Assembly (NCBI RefSeq): GCF_018446385.1
Contig: NC_055992.1
Location: 52,962,799 to 53,026,798, forward strand
Origin: Zingiber officinale
Taxonomy: Eukaryota > Streptophyta > Magnoliopsida > Zingiberales > Zingiberaceae
Direction: 5' to 3'
Length of the DNA stretch: 64,000 nucleotides
The notes under the pieces: model-generated
The model's database searches: none
The model's input: the letters and a program-made list of their open reading frames with translations, nothing else
What the model was told of the DNA's origin: nothing
Shown: positions 12,218-24,182 of the stretch, in pieces
Numbering within the stretch: the first letter of the stretch is position 1
Layout of the letters: the number at the start of each line of letters is the position of its first letter
Made by a program: the position numbers and the translations under genes

Positions 12218-14564
12218 TGTTGGTTGCTACTCGGAAAACCCAATGGCTCCACTGTACAAAAATTTTGTAAGTAATCTGAACCTTTCCTAGCTACCATGTG
12301 TTCTTTTAAGTTAAAGTTGTATCTCCTGTGGAACTTAACACGTTTGATTCCAAGTTTAACTTATATGTTCTTTTAGGTTTAGATTTGGATCATCTGCGGA
12401 ACTTAACACGTTTGATCCAAATCACCTAGGTTATAAATTCAATTAAATATTAGTTTCCAAAATTAGCTTCCAGTACTGCATGGCGAGGCACTTGACCTTC
12501 TTGGATATGGGAGCAACCACCACCGACTAGACAAAGCCTTTTAAGGAAAGTTAATATTTAATTTCCTTATATAACTCTAGGTTAACCAAAAGGAACAATC
12601 AAATCACAAGGAAAAAAGAAAAAGAACACAACATCGAAATTAAATTCGAAAAACAAGAATCGAATGCCTCTTGTATTTGGTATTTATACAAAGAAAAATT
12701 AACTAGTATGATGCAGAAATTAAATACTAGTTATACCTCTCCCTTGTATGCTAAAAAACCTCGAGATCTTCTGCCGTATCCCTCGCCTCCTCTTAGACGT
12801 CGTGTGTGCGACGATCCTCTAAGACGAACACCACCCGGGAAGCTTCTCCTCATTCTCTAGAATTCGGCCACCACCACCACAAAGGAGCAAAAGAGAGCAA
12901 AGGGAAGAGAGGGAGAGGGGCCAGCCACTTGATGATATCCGACAACACAATATCAATTGTTATGTTTTTCAAGGCCTCCCCTTCCCCCCTTTTTATATTA
13001 GTTTCCCAACGGAAAATTATGGAAAGAGTTTTATAAAAAATTAGACTCATTCCTATTTCCTTTTAATTTTTATTTTTCTTTCCTTTTAATTAATCAATCC
13101 TAGATTGATTTATTAATTAAACAACTATTTGTTGATGTTTAATTATTTGACTGGCCCCTTGCTTGGGCACCAAGCAAGGTGGCCGGCCACTTATTAAAAG
13201 GGAAAGAAAGAAATTTTTTTTATAAAATTTAAAAGAAGAAAACTTCTTATAAAATTTTACAAACTCTTTTTTTTTCTAATGTGGATATTAAAATGAAAGT
13301 TTTAAAATTTAAAACAAAGTTTTAAAATTTAAAACATCTCTAATAATATTTCTTTTTAAAAGAAAGTTTTATAAATTTTACAACTCTCTTTTAAAACCTT
13401 GTGGCCTAATTTAAATTAGGAAAATTTTATAAATTTTTAAAATCTCTCTTTTTACAAATTGTAAATATCTGAGAAAATTTGAAAATTCAAAAACAACCGT
13501 CCTAATTTAAATACTGCGCCCGACCCCCTTGCCCAAGGCAAGGGCCGACCACTTCTAGAGAATATGTGGCCGGCCATTGCTTGGTCACCAAGCAATGAAC
13601 CGGCCCCTTCTTGGACACCAAGATAGACTTTTCTTTAGATGGACTTGAGGCTTTATTGAGGCTACAACAGGGACCTAGAGGAGAAATTGATTTTGGCCTT
13701 CCGATGAGCTTGAGTATCCAGTGCTCGCCCTGAACACACAACTCAAGTTCATCGATAATAACTCATTCCACTAGAGAGTTATTACCGCACTACCACACCA
13801 ATCCTAAATTATATTATGGGCTCCTTCTTATCATGAGTGTGTTAGTCTCCCTGTGTTTAAGATTACGAATGCCCACTAATTAAGTGAATTACTGACAACT
13901 CATTTAATTAATATCTAGCTCCAAGAATAGTACCACCCAACTTTATTGTCATGTTGGACTAGGTCCACCTGCAGGTTTTAACATGGCAATCCTTATGAGC
14001 TCCTCTTGGGGACATTCTCAACCTAGATAACTAGGACACCGATTCCTTATATAATCAACAACACATACTATAAGTAATATGATTTCCCAACTTATCGGGC
14101 AGATTGATTTATCGAGCTAAACCTCACCCTTTGATAAGTCAAAGAAATAAATATTAAATATACATGCTTATTATTATATTAGGATTAAGAGCACACACTT
14201 CCATAATAACTAAGGTCTAGTTCTTTTACTAAGTCAGTACAAAAAGAACTTACCTAAATGATCCTACTCAATACACTTAAAGTGTATCAGTGTAATTTAT
14301 TAGTCAAGATAAACTAATACTTAATTACACTACGTCTATTCTGATGGTTTGTTCCTTTCCATCTTAGTCGTGAGCAACTGTTTATAATTAATAGAGAACC
14401 GACAACATGATCTTCTAAGTGTGACTCCACACTCCATGTTATCTACTATATAAATTAATTGAACAATTACATTTAACAAATAAATATAAACATTTGACCA
14501 ATGTGATTCTTTATTTCAAAATAAATGTGTACAAAAGCTAAACTTTTAAGTATACGCTCCAACA
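12218..14564 (-). repeat. Copia-B1 5' LTR
   Basis: This 2347-bp LTR has plus-strand ends TGTTGGTTGC and GCTCCAACA. The next bases, ATCAC at 14565-14569, would be the right copy of the TSD. Related LTRs are at 42059-53083 (split) and 56525-63916 (split). It contains GGCCGGCCAC palindromes near 13181 and 13569 and AT-rich purine/pyrimidine-biased stretches at 13060-13500. Its open frames are not conserved as proteins. Confidence 0.92.
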
Positions 14565-16348
14565 ATCACATAACATAGTCGATCGGGAAATCTCATGAAG
14601 AAACTCGGACGGGTCATCATCGGAGGAACTGGAGACTTTAAACTATCACAGAATATAGTCGATCAGGAAATCTCATGAAGTAACACGGATGGGTTTTCAT
14701 GAAAGGAACCGGAGACTTTAAACTATCACAGAACATAGTCGATCGAGAAATCTCATGAAGTAACTCGGACGTGTCTTCATGAAAGGAACTGGAGACTTTA
14801 AACTCTCACATAACATAGTCGATCGGGAAATCTCATGAAGTAACTCAAACGGGTCTTCATGGGAGGAACTAGAGACTTTAAACTATCACAGAACATAGTC
14901 AATCGGGAAATCTCATGAAGTAAATCGGACGGGTCTCCATGGGAGGAACCGGAGACTTTAAACTATCACAGAACATAGTCTATCGGGAAATCTCAAGAAG
15001 TAACTCGGACGGGTCTTCATGAAAGGAACTGAAGACTTTAAACTATCACAAAACATAGTCGATCGGGAAATCTCATGAAGTAACTTGGACGGGTCTTCAT
15101 AGGAGGAACCAGAGACTTTAAAATATCATAGAACATAGTCGATCGGGAAATCTCATGAATTAACTCGGACTGGTCTTCATGAAAGGAACCGGAGACTTTA
15201 AACTATCACATAATATAGTCGATCGGGAAATCTCATGAAGTAACTCGGACGGGTCTTCATGAAAGGAACTAGAGACTTTAAACTATCACATAACATAATC
15301 GATCGGGAAATCTAATGAAGTAACTCAGACGGATCTTCATGGGAGGAACCAGAGACTTTAAACTATCATAGAACATAGTCGATCGGGAAATCTCATGAAG
15401 TAACTCGGACGGGTCTTCATGGGAGGAACCGGAGACATTAAACTATCACATAACATAGTCGATCGGGAAATCTCATGAAGTAACTTGGACGGGTCTTCAT
15501 GGGAGGAACTGGAGACTTTAAACTATCACAGAACATAGTCGATCGGGAAATCTCATGAAGTAACTCGGATGAGTTTTCATGAAAGGAACCGGAGACTTTA
15601 AACTATCACAGAACATAGTCGATCGAGAAATCTCATGAAGTAACTCGGACTTGTCTTCATGGGAGGAACCGGAGACTTTAAACTATCACATAACATAGTC
15701 GATCGGGAAATCTCATGAAGTAACTCGGACGGGTCTTCATGGGAGGAACTGGAGACTTTAAACTATCACAGAACATAGTCTATAGGGAAATCTCATGAAG
15801 TAACTCGGACGGGTCTCCATGGGAGGAACCGGAGAATTTAAACTATCACAGAACATAGTCGATCGGGAAATCTCAAGAAGTAACTCGGACGGGTCTTCAT
15901 GAAAGGAACCAGAGACTTTAAACTATCACAGAACATAGTCGATCGGGAAATCTCGTGAAGTAACTCGGACGGGTCTTCATGGGAGGAACCAGAGACTTTA
16001 AACTATCACAGAACATAGTCGATCGGGAAATCTCATGAAGTAACTCGGACTGGTCTTCATGAAAAGAACCGGAGACTTTAAACTATCACATAATATTGTC
16101 GATCGGGAAATCTCATGAAGTAACTTGGACGGGTCTTCATGAAAGGAACCGGAGACTTTAAACTATCACATTACATAGTCGATCGGGAAATCTCATGAAG
16201 TAACTCGGACGGGTCTTCATGGGTGGAACCGGAGACTTTAAACTATCACAGAACATAGTCGATCGGGAAATCTCATGAAGTAACTCGGACGGGACTTCAT
16301 GGGAGGAACCGGAGATTTTAAACTATCACATAACATAGTCGATCAGGA
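14565..16348. repeat. 80-bp tandem array, about 22 units
   Basis: The anchor AACTATCACA recurs exactly every 80 bp from 14641 to 16321, giving 22 occurrences plus a partial first unit. Each unit holds GATCGGGAAATCTCATGAAG and CATGGGAGGAACCGGAGAC. Units differ by substitutions, with two common variants (GAAAGGAAC versus GGGAGGAAC), and all keep the same length. It begins in mid-unit at the edge of Copia-B1, so more units probably lie left of that element. It could be a genomic satellite or the tandem-repeat part of a gypsy 3' region. Confidence 0.96.
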
Positions 16349-16961
16349 TTATATTGTCGAGGTAAATTCAAATTCATACGGATTTTTTCACAAAAATCAT
16401 TTGGTATTTCACGCTGAATCAAAAGTCAAGGTCCGAGGGGAATTCCATATATATACATTACATTTCCTAGCCAGAGGCCCGATTACATGGAGCCCTTTAT
16501 TTAAAATCAACTGGAGTATTATACTCAGCTAAGAGCTCAGAAATCCCATGAAGTTCCTCATATATAATCGCTCGGAATTACCCGTTCTTCTGAAGTATGA
16601 ATGATACTCGGCACATGCCTACCTGAGTGAAATTCAGGGAGATTGTGGGAAATTTTACTGCTCAAAGTTATATGGTCAAGGAAGATATTATCAGCGCTCG
16701 AGTTTATTAAAACAAGATTTAATTCCGAGGATTAAGCCAGGAATTCTTGAATAAAGTAGCACTTCTGCTTGGTTTTCGGAAGCATTTCAAAGAAAGCAAT
16801 CTCAAGCTAACACAAACTGGAAAAAGAAACAGGTAAGTATCAAAATTTCCCCTGATATTGCAATCACTTAATTACAGATTTTTCAGTTACAATTCCTTTC
16901 ATTACAATTCTTTTCATTACAAGTTCATTCATTACCAATCTTTTTAAATACATAGTCATGC
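16349..16961. other. Spacer between 80-bp array and pseudogene, non-coding
   Basis: This sequence is AT-rich and unique. A small open frame starting in the array (16299-16532) runs on into it but has no recognisable motif. Short repeats TTTCATTACAA occur near 16895-16930. I see no promoter or RNA gene. Confidence 0.6.
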
Positions 16962-19298
16962 TTACTTAAAATGACTCGTTAGATCTTCGGTTAATTCTTT
17001 GTTGAGTCTGTGACGGTTTATGAATAAAGAAGGAGGTTCCCTAGGTAAATAACCACCCTCTCTCAGTTGTTGAAGAATTCCTGACGCAGAATGATTTAAA
17101 GCTCCTACCATTCGACGAACATATTCTGTAACAAACGCCGGAGATTTTAAATAAGCTAGGTGTCTCTCTTCCCATCGGTTTTCCTATTACTCTCTATAAC
17201 CTTGAAATTCAGCCTGTATCTTAGCAGCTTGATCTTTGAGAGTGTCTTTCTCCAATTTAAGTTGTTCCAGTTCCTTTTGGAGCAGTGATAACTCGACATC
17301 TTGAGCCTTTCTTTGTTCTTGTTCCTGTAGAATAGCAAAGTCATGTGAGGCTGAATCTTGAGCCTACTCAGAAAGAAAGACATTATGAAGCCTCTCTACT
17401 TTCTCTAAAACAAGGCTTTTATGAGAAACATCTGAGAGAGCTTTTTCCTTCAAAGCAATTTCTAGTCGAAGACCAAAATGTAATCAGTCCACTTGTAGCT
17501 CTAGAGTTCTCCTTTCGAGCTCTTTATCTTTCAATAATTGTTGTAATTCCTGTAATTCCTGCCTGAGTGCCTTTAGTTGTTGATCTTGTGAGACTACTTT
17601 CTCTTGAAGCTGAGTCATGTCATTGTGGGAAGGAGGAAGAGTAGCTTTCAATGTTTCTATTTGAGTTTTTAGCTTATTGTTCTCCCGATCCTAAGCCATA
17701 AGTAGCTGGTCTATGTGAATACTTGAAGCAAGAAACTAAACAGAATAATAATATGGATTAGGAAAAATGATAGGTAGGTAGTAACCTATAACTAAGAATA
17801 AGTACAACAATAGCTTGGCGACTGTGATTGTCAGCCCGATCTGAAATATTGATGCCCCTTAATTGCTCTTTGCTATGTAGCCAAGATTCAGCCAATAGAC
17901 CTTGTAACTGGAGAGAACCATAACTAGGAGGATCAGAGGTCTGCCCCATTTGGGAAGGTAGACCCAAAGCTTGTCTGAATAAAGGTGAGCGAACTAAAGA
18001 AGAAGAAGGTAGGGAAGAAGAAGACGTAATAGAAGGGAAAGAAGTAGTAGAAATAAGAGCAGCAGAAGAAGAACTAGAGGGGATGGAAGGTGGTAATGCA
18101 AGGGGTGCTGATTTAGTCGTCGAAGCATGAATCGCTGAGGGCCCTGCACTTGGAGAAGATCTTCGGCAAGGTGTTCGTTTTGATCGCGACCTAGAAGCCA
18201 AAGGAGGCAAGGCCAGTGCAAGAGGTTGAGAAGATATAGAGGGGATAACAACCATCTCAGAAGCGGAAGCAGAAGGAGCTGAAACAATAGAAGAGATAGG
18301 AGGGGATGAGTAGAGCAGGTCTCATCATCCTAAGAGTAGGATTGGAGATAATATGGGTAGGGGACATTGGTGCCTTACCTCTCTCAAAATAAATAGGTGC
18401 CGGAACGAGAGGAGCTTGCACAAAAGTACCAAAAAGGTCGCTAAAAGGAACATCCTCAGTAAGCTTTGGTTTTTTGACTAAGACAATGAAGGGTTGTTCT
18501 TCTTCCTCTTCCATGGCTGCAACAGCTTCTGCTTTTTGCTCTTCTTTAGACAGTAGACCCAGGGCAAAGGAATTAGGATTAGCTCGGCAAGTTTACAGCC
18601 ATTCTTCTCCGAGATTATTCACAAAAGACTTAGTCATAGTAGTGTACTTATACATGAAAGTCGGAAGAAGAGCATCAACTGAAACGCAAGAATTGGGCAC
18701 CATTATAGAGGAGATATACCAATCAGTAAATGTAGTGCAAAATGTTTATACATACCAAAAGAGTCATCCAAGGGAGTGTCAATGTTACTTATTCCAAAAG
18801 AGAACATCAAACCTTCCACAATCAAATGTGGTAAGCTGATTTTTGCCCCCTTTAGTTTAGATAAAGCAAAAGCAACAGAGGGGTCATTGAGGAGATTATT
18901 GGTACTAGGAACTGGAGGTAGATCATATATCCATTGGATAAGAAAAGGAGGGGGAGAAGGGAGACACATAAGGAAAAATTTGTGACGCTATTCCCCTTGA
19001 GGGGGAATTCGGTTGAACAAAATAGCCTTAGGGCGAGACTGAAATTTAAAGACACATATGTCTACTTGGCGCGGAACGAAGAAGTGATGAAAAAGACGAG
19101 GGGATAAAGGAAAATCTAGCAGTTTAGATACTCTAATGAAACCCATGAGGATAGAAAAAGACTGAGGGATAAACTGGTTAAGGGGAAGATTGAAGTAGAT
19201 ACTAACATCAGGAAAAAAGGGATGAAGAGGGAATCAAAAACCTTGTAGAACTTGGTCCTGAAAGATAGATATACACCCAAGAGGAGGGAGATGAGGAC
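16962..19298 (-). pseudogene. Antisense gene 2, body (Transposase_28-like), part of 16962-26977
   Basis: This continues the gene that starts at 26977, after the Copia-C insertion. Exon 1 runs 19298-18756 and resembles the 'putative gypsy type transposon' domain: FQDQVLQG, FFPDVSIYFNLPLNQFIPQS and KFQSRPKAILFN. A 77-bp intron (18755-18679, GTATG to TTTCAG) joins in frame to exon 2, which has an acidic run, then a Ser/Pro-rich region (18255-17758). A later coiled-coil exon (about 17740-16962) is rich in Glu, Gln and Leu and ends with QQLREGGYLPREPPSLF before a TAA at 16962-16964. At least eight in-frame stops and a frameshift near 18290 make it dead. The same parts, order and C-terminal motif occur in antisense gene 1. 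The function of this family is unknown. Confidence 0.75.
18679..18755 (-). other. Intron 1 of antisense gene 2
   Basis: It is 77 bp with GTATG at the donor and TTTCAG at the acceptor. Splicing keeps frame across DDSF and VDALLPTF. It sits at the position equivalent to intron 1 of antisense gene 1 (29367-29428). Confidence 0.7.
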
Positions 19299-20630
19299 TG
19301 TTGGTGCGGGAAGCATCTAACGATCGAACCTGAGTTTTGATAATGGCAAAGGATTCAAAGTTAAGGTGTGTTGTGATCTAACATGTTGAATGAGTATTTC
19401 AGGAAAAGTCCTAACTGCAGTTAGGCAGGTGAAAAACCCTAGGGGGTGGTAACCCTAGGTCCTAGGGGGTGGTAATCCTAGGTGGAGAAAAGTCCTAGCT
19501 GCGGTTAGGCAAAGGGAAAAACCCTAGGGGGTGGTAACCCTAGGTCATAGGGGGTAGTAACCCTATGCGGAAAGTCTTGGCAGGTCGATGGCTTCAGGCA
19601 AAAGTCCTAGGGGGTGGTAACCCTAGGTGGAAAGTCCTGGTGTCGCGAACCAGGTGAAAGACTGGACTAGCCGGGAAGCGGATGTCCAGCAGAAAGTCCG
19701 GAAGCGTCGAGTGCTGAGCAAAAGTCCAGTCGATCTGGAGGATCGCACTGGCAACAGGTAAATCTCCTGAGTGGAGTAGGTGAGGACGTGTTCCCCGTAG
19801 AGGGAACAGTAGGGGTCGGGTCGACCTAGGGTTTCCGGGGGGAAACCTGAAGTCAGACCCGGACAGTTCGAATGCTGTCAAAACTTTCATTATTATCATT
19901 CATTATGTTTCTGTGCTAACTTTGTTTTGCAGGGTATATGTTTGGGACTAACACATTTTGCAGGAATAAAGGAGCAAGTTACAACTCGGATGAACAGTGT
20001 CCGAGGCGCCTCCATGGAGCTTGGAGGCGCCTCGGGTGTGAACCAGGAAAAGCCAGCGCAGAAGGTTGGAGGCGCCTTAGATGAAGTTCAAGGCGCCTTG
20101 GGTAGGCTGAAGGCGCCTTGAACTGGATGAAGTTCGACCAAGTCTGTGCTGATCTCCGCGGGTGACTCGGCCTGTTTAAGGCGCCTTGAAGGGCTTCAAG
20201 GCGCCTTGAACACCCTTTATAAGGGGTCTCGAGCAGCAGCACCAGAACAACAAGTACCAAGTAATCTCTCGTTAACGTGCTGCTCCAGAAAACATTCCGA
20301 AGTGTTGCTACAAGTGTCCGACGACCCGAAGCTTCAGATTTAGCATTTCTTGTTGTCGGTATAATACTTATAGTTTTAATTGTACTCATAATTGTAATCT
20401 TTTAACGAGCTTATAGTTGTTGCCCACGGAAAGCGATCAAGGATCGCGGGCCTTCGAGTAGGAGTCACCTTAGGCTCCGAACGAAGTAAAATCTCTCGTG
20501 TCTCTCTGTGTGTATTTGTTCTTTATTCCGCTGCGTGTTTTTAAACTCTAATAGTTCTTTGATTTAACAGAACGATTTAGCCACGAGTGCTATTCACCCC
20601 CCCCCCCCTCTAGCACGTCTCAATCCAACA
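19299..20630 (+). repeat. Copia-C 5' LTR
   Basis: This 1332-bp LTR runs from TGTTGGTG to ATCCAACA. It holds five copies of an imperfect palindrome beginning CCTAGGGGGTGGTAACCC (19438-19630), seven GGCGCC-centred palindromes (19990-20210), a TATA-like box at 20216-20224 and a C-run at about 20597-20608. Confidence 0.95.
19990..20224 (+). promoter_or_regulatory. Copia-C U3: GGCGCC palindrome cluster and TATA box
   Basis: Seven copies of AAGGCGCCTT or GAGGCGCCTC-like 10-mers lie in about 220 bp and end just upstream of TTTATAAGG (20216-20224). The 3' LTR has the same arrangement (about 26195-26441) with one unit mutated and one added. The position relative to the TATA box suggests binding sites for a promoter factor; this is an inference. 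Confidence 0.55.
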
Positions 20631-20632
20631 AT

Positions 20633-20644
20633 TGGTATCAGAGC
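20633..20644 (+). other. Primer-binding site of Copia-C
   Basis: TGGTATCAGAGC lies two bases after the 5' LTR and is complementary to initiator tRNA-Met. Confidence 0.95.
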
Positions 20645-20885
20645 GGGGTCGTCTTGAATCAGTGCAACCACTATTCAAGACAATTTTCTTTTCGTGGTTT
20701 TGTTCAGAGTCAATTAGAATTTAGCCTCATAGCTATATTCTAATTTCTTTTTACGAATCGATTTTTTGCCCGAAGTTGGTGCAACACCACTCGAGCTCGT
20801 AATTATTACTATTCTCTTCCCACACTACTAATCCAAGACTCAGTCTTGGAATAGATCTTGTTATTTTTTGTTCTTTTAGATCTAA

Positions 20886-22439
20886 ATGGCCCAACAAGAA
20901 GGATATAGCACCGTTCGCCCCCCACTATTTTCCGGAGAAGACTTCGGATATTGGAAGGGGCGAATGGAAATATATCTAAAGATCCAGTTCGACACCTGGA
21001 TGATCATCAGAACAGGACTACAACTACCAACTGGTACCGATGGTAAGCCTACATCCTGTGAAAACTGGGAGCCCGCATTTATCAAGAAGGTGGAAGCTGA
21101 CGCCAAAGCCACCTGCACCATCCAATGCGGTCTGACCAAAGAAGAGCTCAACAGAGTCGGTCCATTCTCCTTCGCAAAGGAACTATGGGAGAAACTGATC
21201 GAACTACACGAGGGCACCTCGGAAACCAAGGTAAGTAAGCGTGATATGTTATTAAATAAACTATACAATTTGAAAATGCAGGAAGGCGAGACGGCAAGCT
21301 CTTTGCACGCCCGAATTCAAGATATCCTGAATTCTCTACATGGAATCGGGCAGAAGGTAGAAAACAGAGATATAATAAGGTATGCCCTTAACTCATTCCC
21401 TAGGAGTACACTATGGGCATCAATGGTAGATGCCTATAAAGTCTCTAAGGATTTGTCTTCCTTAAAATTAGATGAATTGTTTAGTGAATTCAAACTCCAT
21501 GAACAGACTAATGCACGGCCATCCGAGAAAGGGATTGCTTTGGTTGCAGGAACGAGTCGAACACGGGAATCAAGAGGACGGCGAAAAGTTGAATCGGAAT
21601 CAGAAGACGAATCCAATTCAGAAGATTCAGAAGATGAACTGGCCGGCGAATTTGTGAATCTTGTAAAGAAACTCTACAAGAAGAAGAAGGGATTCAACAA
21701 GAAAGATCTGAAGAAGGCAGTTCAATCCAAGGAGGCCCAATCAAAGACAAAATTTGAAGTCACATGTTACGGGTGCAACCAGAAGGGCTATATCAAGGCT
21801 AACTGCCCCAATCAAAAGGAAGCCAAGAAGCAAAGAAGAAAGAAGGCCCTAAAGGCAACCTGGGACGAATCTTCTTCGGAGGACGAAGACGACGAACTCA
21901 ACCAAACAAGTTTACTCGCATTGATGGCCCGGGACCAAATCAGCGAATCCGAGAGCGAGTCAGAAGCCGACTCTGAGCAAAGCCACGGATCCGCATCCGT
22001 TTCCGAAGGACCAGACTCCGCTGTAAGTATTCCTAGACTCAATAATTTAGTCAATTATTTACTTCGCAAATTAGCTAAGTAAAATTTGAAAATTAAGTCA
22101 CTTTTAAGAGAAATAACCACTCTTAAAGGAGTAACTAACTCAAAATCTTTAACTGAAGATTCAACTCAAGTACAACGACTTGAGAAAGAAAATTCAAATC
22201 TGAAAAATCAGTTAAACAAGTTAAAAATTACTCTAGAAAAGTTCTCTCTGGGTTCCAAGAATTTGGATCTAATTCTTGGGACACAAAGAGCTGTCTACAA
22301 TAGAACTGGGCTAGGATACAAAAGTAAAAAGAAATATAAATCCTATTTATCTTTAATAAACAAACAAAGTAGTAAATCAGTCCAAGCATGGGTCCCCAAG
22401 TCCAAATTAATCAATCAAGTTGGATTTGGTCAATACTGA
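20886..22439 (+). pseudogene. Copia-C gag-like gene with one in-frame stop
   Basis: The ATG at 20886 opens a 398-residue frame. It begins with a UBN2-type gag core (PPLFSGEDFGYWKGRMEIYL, later LWEKLIELHEGT), then an acidic Ser/Glu region and a zinc knuckle in which the His is Tyr (CYGCNQKGYIKANC). A second acidic stretch follows. A single TAA at 22080-22082 separates it from 117 more residues in the same frame. These form a Leu/Lys/Asn coiled coil and a GLGYKSKKK tail, ending at 22439. With the stop ignored, the gene is about 516 codons. The product would coat the particle. Loss of the knuckle His suggests this copy is inactive or binds RNA poorly. Copia-D carries the same order of parts. Confidence 0.88.
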
Positions 22440-22499
22440 GTCCCGAATGATCAAATATAATACCTCGATAGACCACATCAAGGCCGTGATCCAGGGGGA

Positions 22500-24182
22500 G
22501 CAAAAAGAAAAACGATACTAAAAATAAATTAAATTTAAAATTCAAAATCTAAATTTAAAATTCGAAATTAAAAAATTCAAAATTAAATTACAAAATCTAA
22601 ATTTAAAATTCGAAATTAAAAAATTCAAAATTAAATTACAAAATCTAAATTTAAAATTCGAAATTAAATTATTCAAAATTAAAAATCAAATTCAAAATTC
22701 AAAATTCAAAGCTAAATTAAAAATTAAATTGTAAAATAGATGGAGGATCCAAACTAGCTGGCACCTCCGACAGAACTACCCGGTAGGGTAACTGAACCTA
22801 AATTTTACTCGAAATGGGTAAAACAAGAGTAGACTACCCGGTAGGGTAATTAAGGATAGATTAAAAAAAAAAAAAGGGTTAGATTTACCTTGAAACTTAG
22901 TACTGGTGAAATTTTTGGATGATAGTACGTTAGGGAAGCTTGGGCATCGCATGTCTAGGAAGATATGGCTTCGACCTGGTGCATTTGGCCAAGTGAAACT
23001 GACCGAAGCTACCCTTAAATGGATCCTAACTAGTTAGACCAAGGTTTTGTACTAAGTTCAGTGGGTAGGACTATTTGGAAACTTCGAAGGCATGGTTACT
23101 TTAATGAGTTCCTTGTGACTCACCACAGCCCAGAAGTTTATCCAAACAATGCTTACTTGTTGAACCCAAAGCTAAACCTGAAGCTAACACAAAGTTAAAC
23201 CAGACCTTTAAATTCAACAATAAATCATCTCAAATCAATTATAGGATTCCCTGATTGACAATTTAGATCGGGTGAGATGACTAAGAAATTAAAAGTAAAA
23301 TTGAATTGAATTTAAATTAATCAAGTTAATTATCTTAAATTATCATCAAAGTAATTAACTCAAAATTTATTTCAAAATTATTTAAAAAATATTTTTAAAA
23401 TTAATTTCAAAATTATTTAAAAAACTTTTCAAAATTATTTAAAAATATTATCAAAATTAATTTTAAAATTATTTAAAATTCTTTTTAAAATTAATTTTAA
23501 AAATAATTTCAAAATTATTTAAAAAACTTTTCAAAATTATTTAAAAATATTATCAAAATTAATTTTAAAATTATTTAAAATTCTTTTTAAAATTAATTTC
23601 AAAATTATTTAAAAATCTTTTCAAAATTAATTTCAAAATTATTTAAAAATCTTTTCAAAATCAATTTCAAAATTATTTAAAAATCTTTTCAAAATTATTT
23701 AAAAATATTTTCAAAATTAATTTCAAAATTATTTAAAAATCTTTTTAAAATTAATTTCAAAATTATTTAAAAATATTATCAAAATTAATTTTAAAATTAT
23801 TTAAAAATCTTTTTAAAATTAATTTCAAAATTATTTAAAAAATTTTTCAAAATTATTTAAAAATATTTTCAAAATTAATTTTGAAATTATTTAAAATCTT
23901 TTCAAAACTAATTTCAAAATTATTTAAAAAACTTTTCAAAATTAATTTCAAAATTATTTAAAAATCTTTCAAAATTATTTAAAAATCTTTTTAAAATTAA
24001 TTTCAAAATTATTTAAAAAACTTTTCAAAATTATTTAAAAATATTATCAAAATTAATTTTAAAATTATTTAAAATTCTTTTTAAAATTAATTTCAAAATT
24101 ATTTAAAAATCTTTTCAAAATTAATTTCAAAATTATTTAAAAATCTTTTCAAAATCAATTTCAAAATTATTTAAAAATCTTT
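22500..24182 (+). repeat. AT-rich tandem repeats replacing pol in Copia-C
   Basis: At 22530-22730 a unit with AAATTCGAAATTAAAAAATTC repeats about three times. From about 23340 to 24182 a unit of roughly 30-35 bp (TTTCAAAATTATTTAAAAA with CTTTT or ATTTT spacers) repeats more than 25 times in irregular order. In between (22740-23300) is non-repetitive, non-coding sequence with two ACTACCCGGTAGGGTAA blocks. There is no reading frame. Confidence 0.92.

Larger units (their letters stand above)
8485..14564 (-). mobile_element. Copia-B1, 5' half of a Ty1/copia retrotransposon
   Basis: Right to left it has a 5' LTR (14564-12218), primer site, leader, gag, protease, integrase and the start of RT. At 8485 it is interrupted by Copia-A, and its remaining RT, RNase H and 3' LTR should lie left of the window. 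The outer LTR edge (CCAACA at 14564) abuts the 80-bp array in mid-unit, so the element inserted into that array. The coding region has two frameshift or deletion points and two in-frame stops. Confidence 0.92.

Noticed and set aside
14565..16348. CRISPR-like array
   Set aside because: Whole 80-bp units repeat with no unique spacers, and the context is a plant genome. It is a tandem satellite.
16299..16532. Small plus-strand gene at the end of the 80-bp array
   Set aside because: It starts within a repeat unit, runs into unique sequence and shows no motif.
17758..18287. Two overlapping minus-strand frames as separate Ser/Pro-rich and Leu-rich proteins
   Set aside because: Only the Ser/Pro-rich frame fits exon 2 of antisense gene 2. 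The Leu-rich one is its shifted shadow.
19594..20389. Minus-strand frames in the Copia-C LTR (for example SGSDFRFPPGNPRSTR)
   Set aside because: They are duplicated at 25769-26492 only because the LTR is. They are antisense to the promoter region and frame-broken between LTRs.
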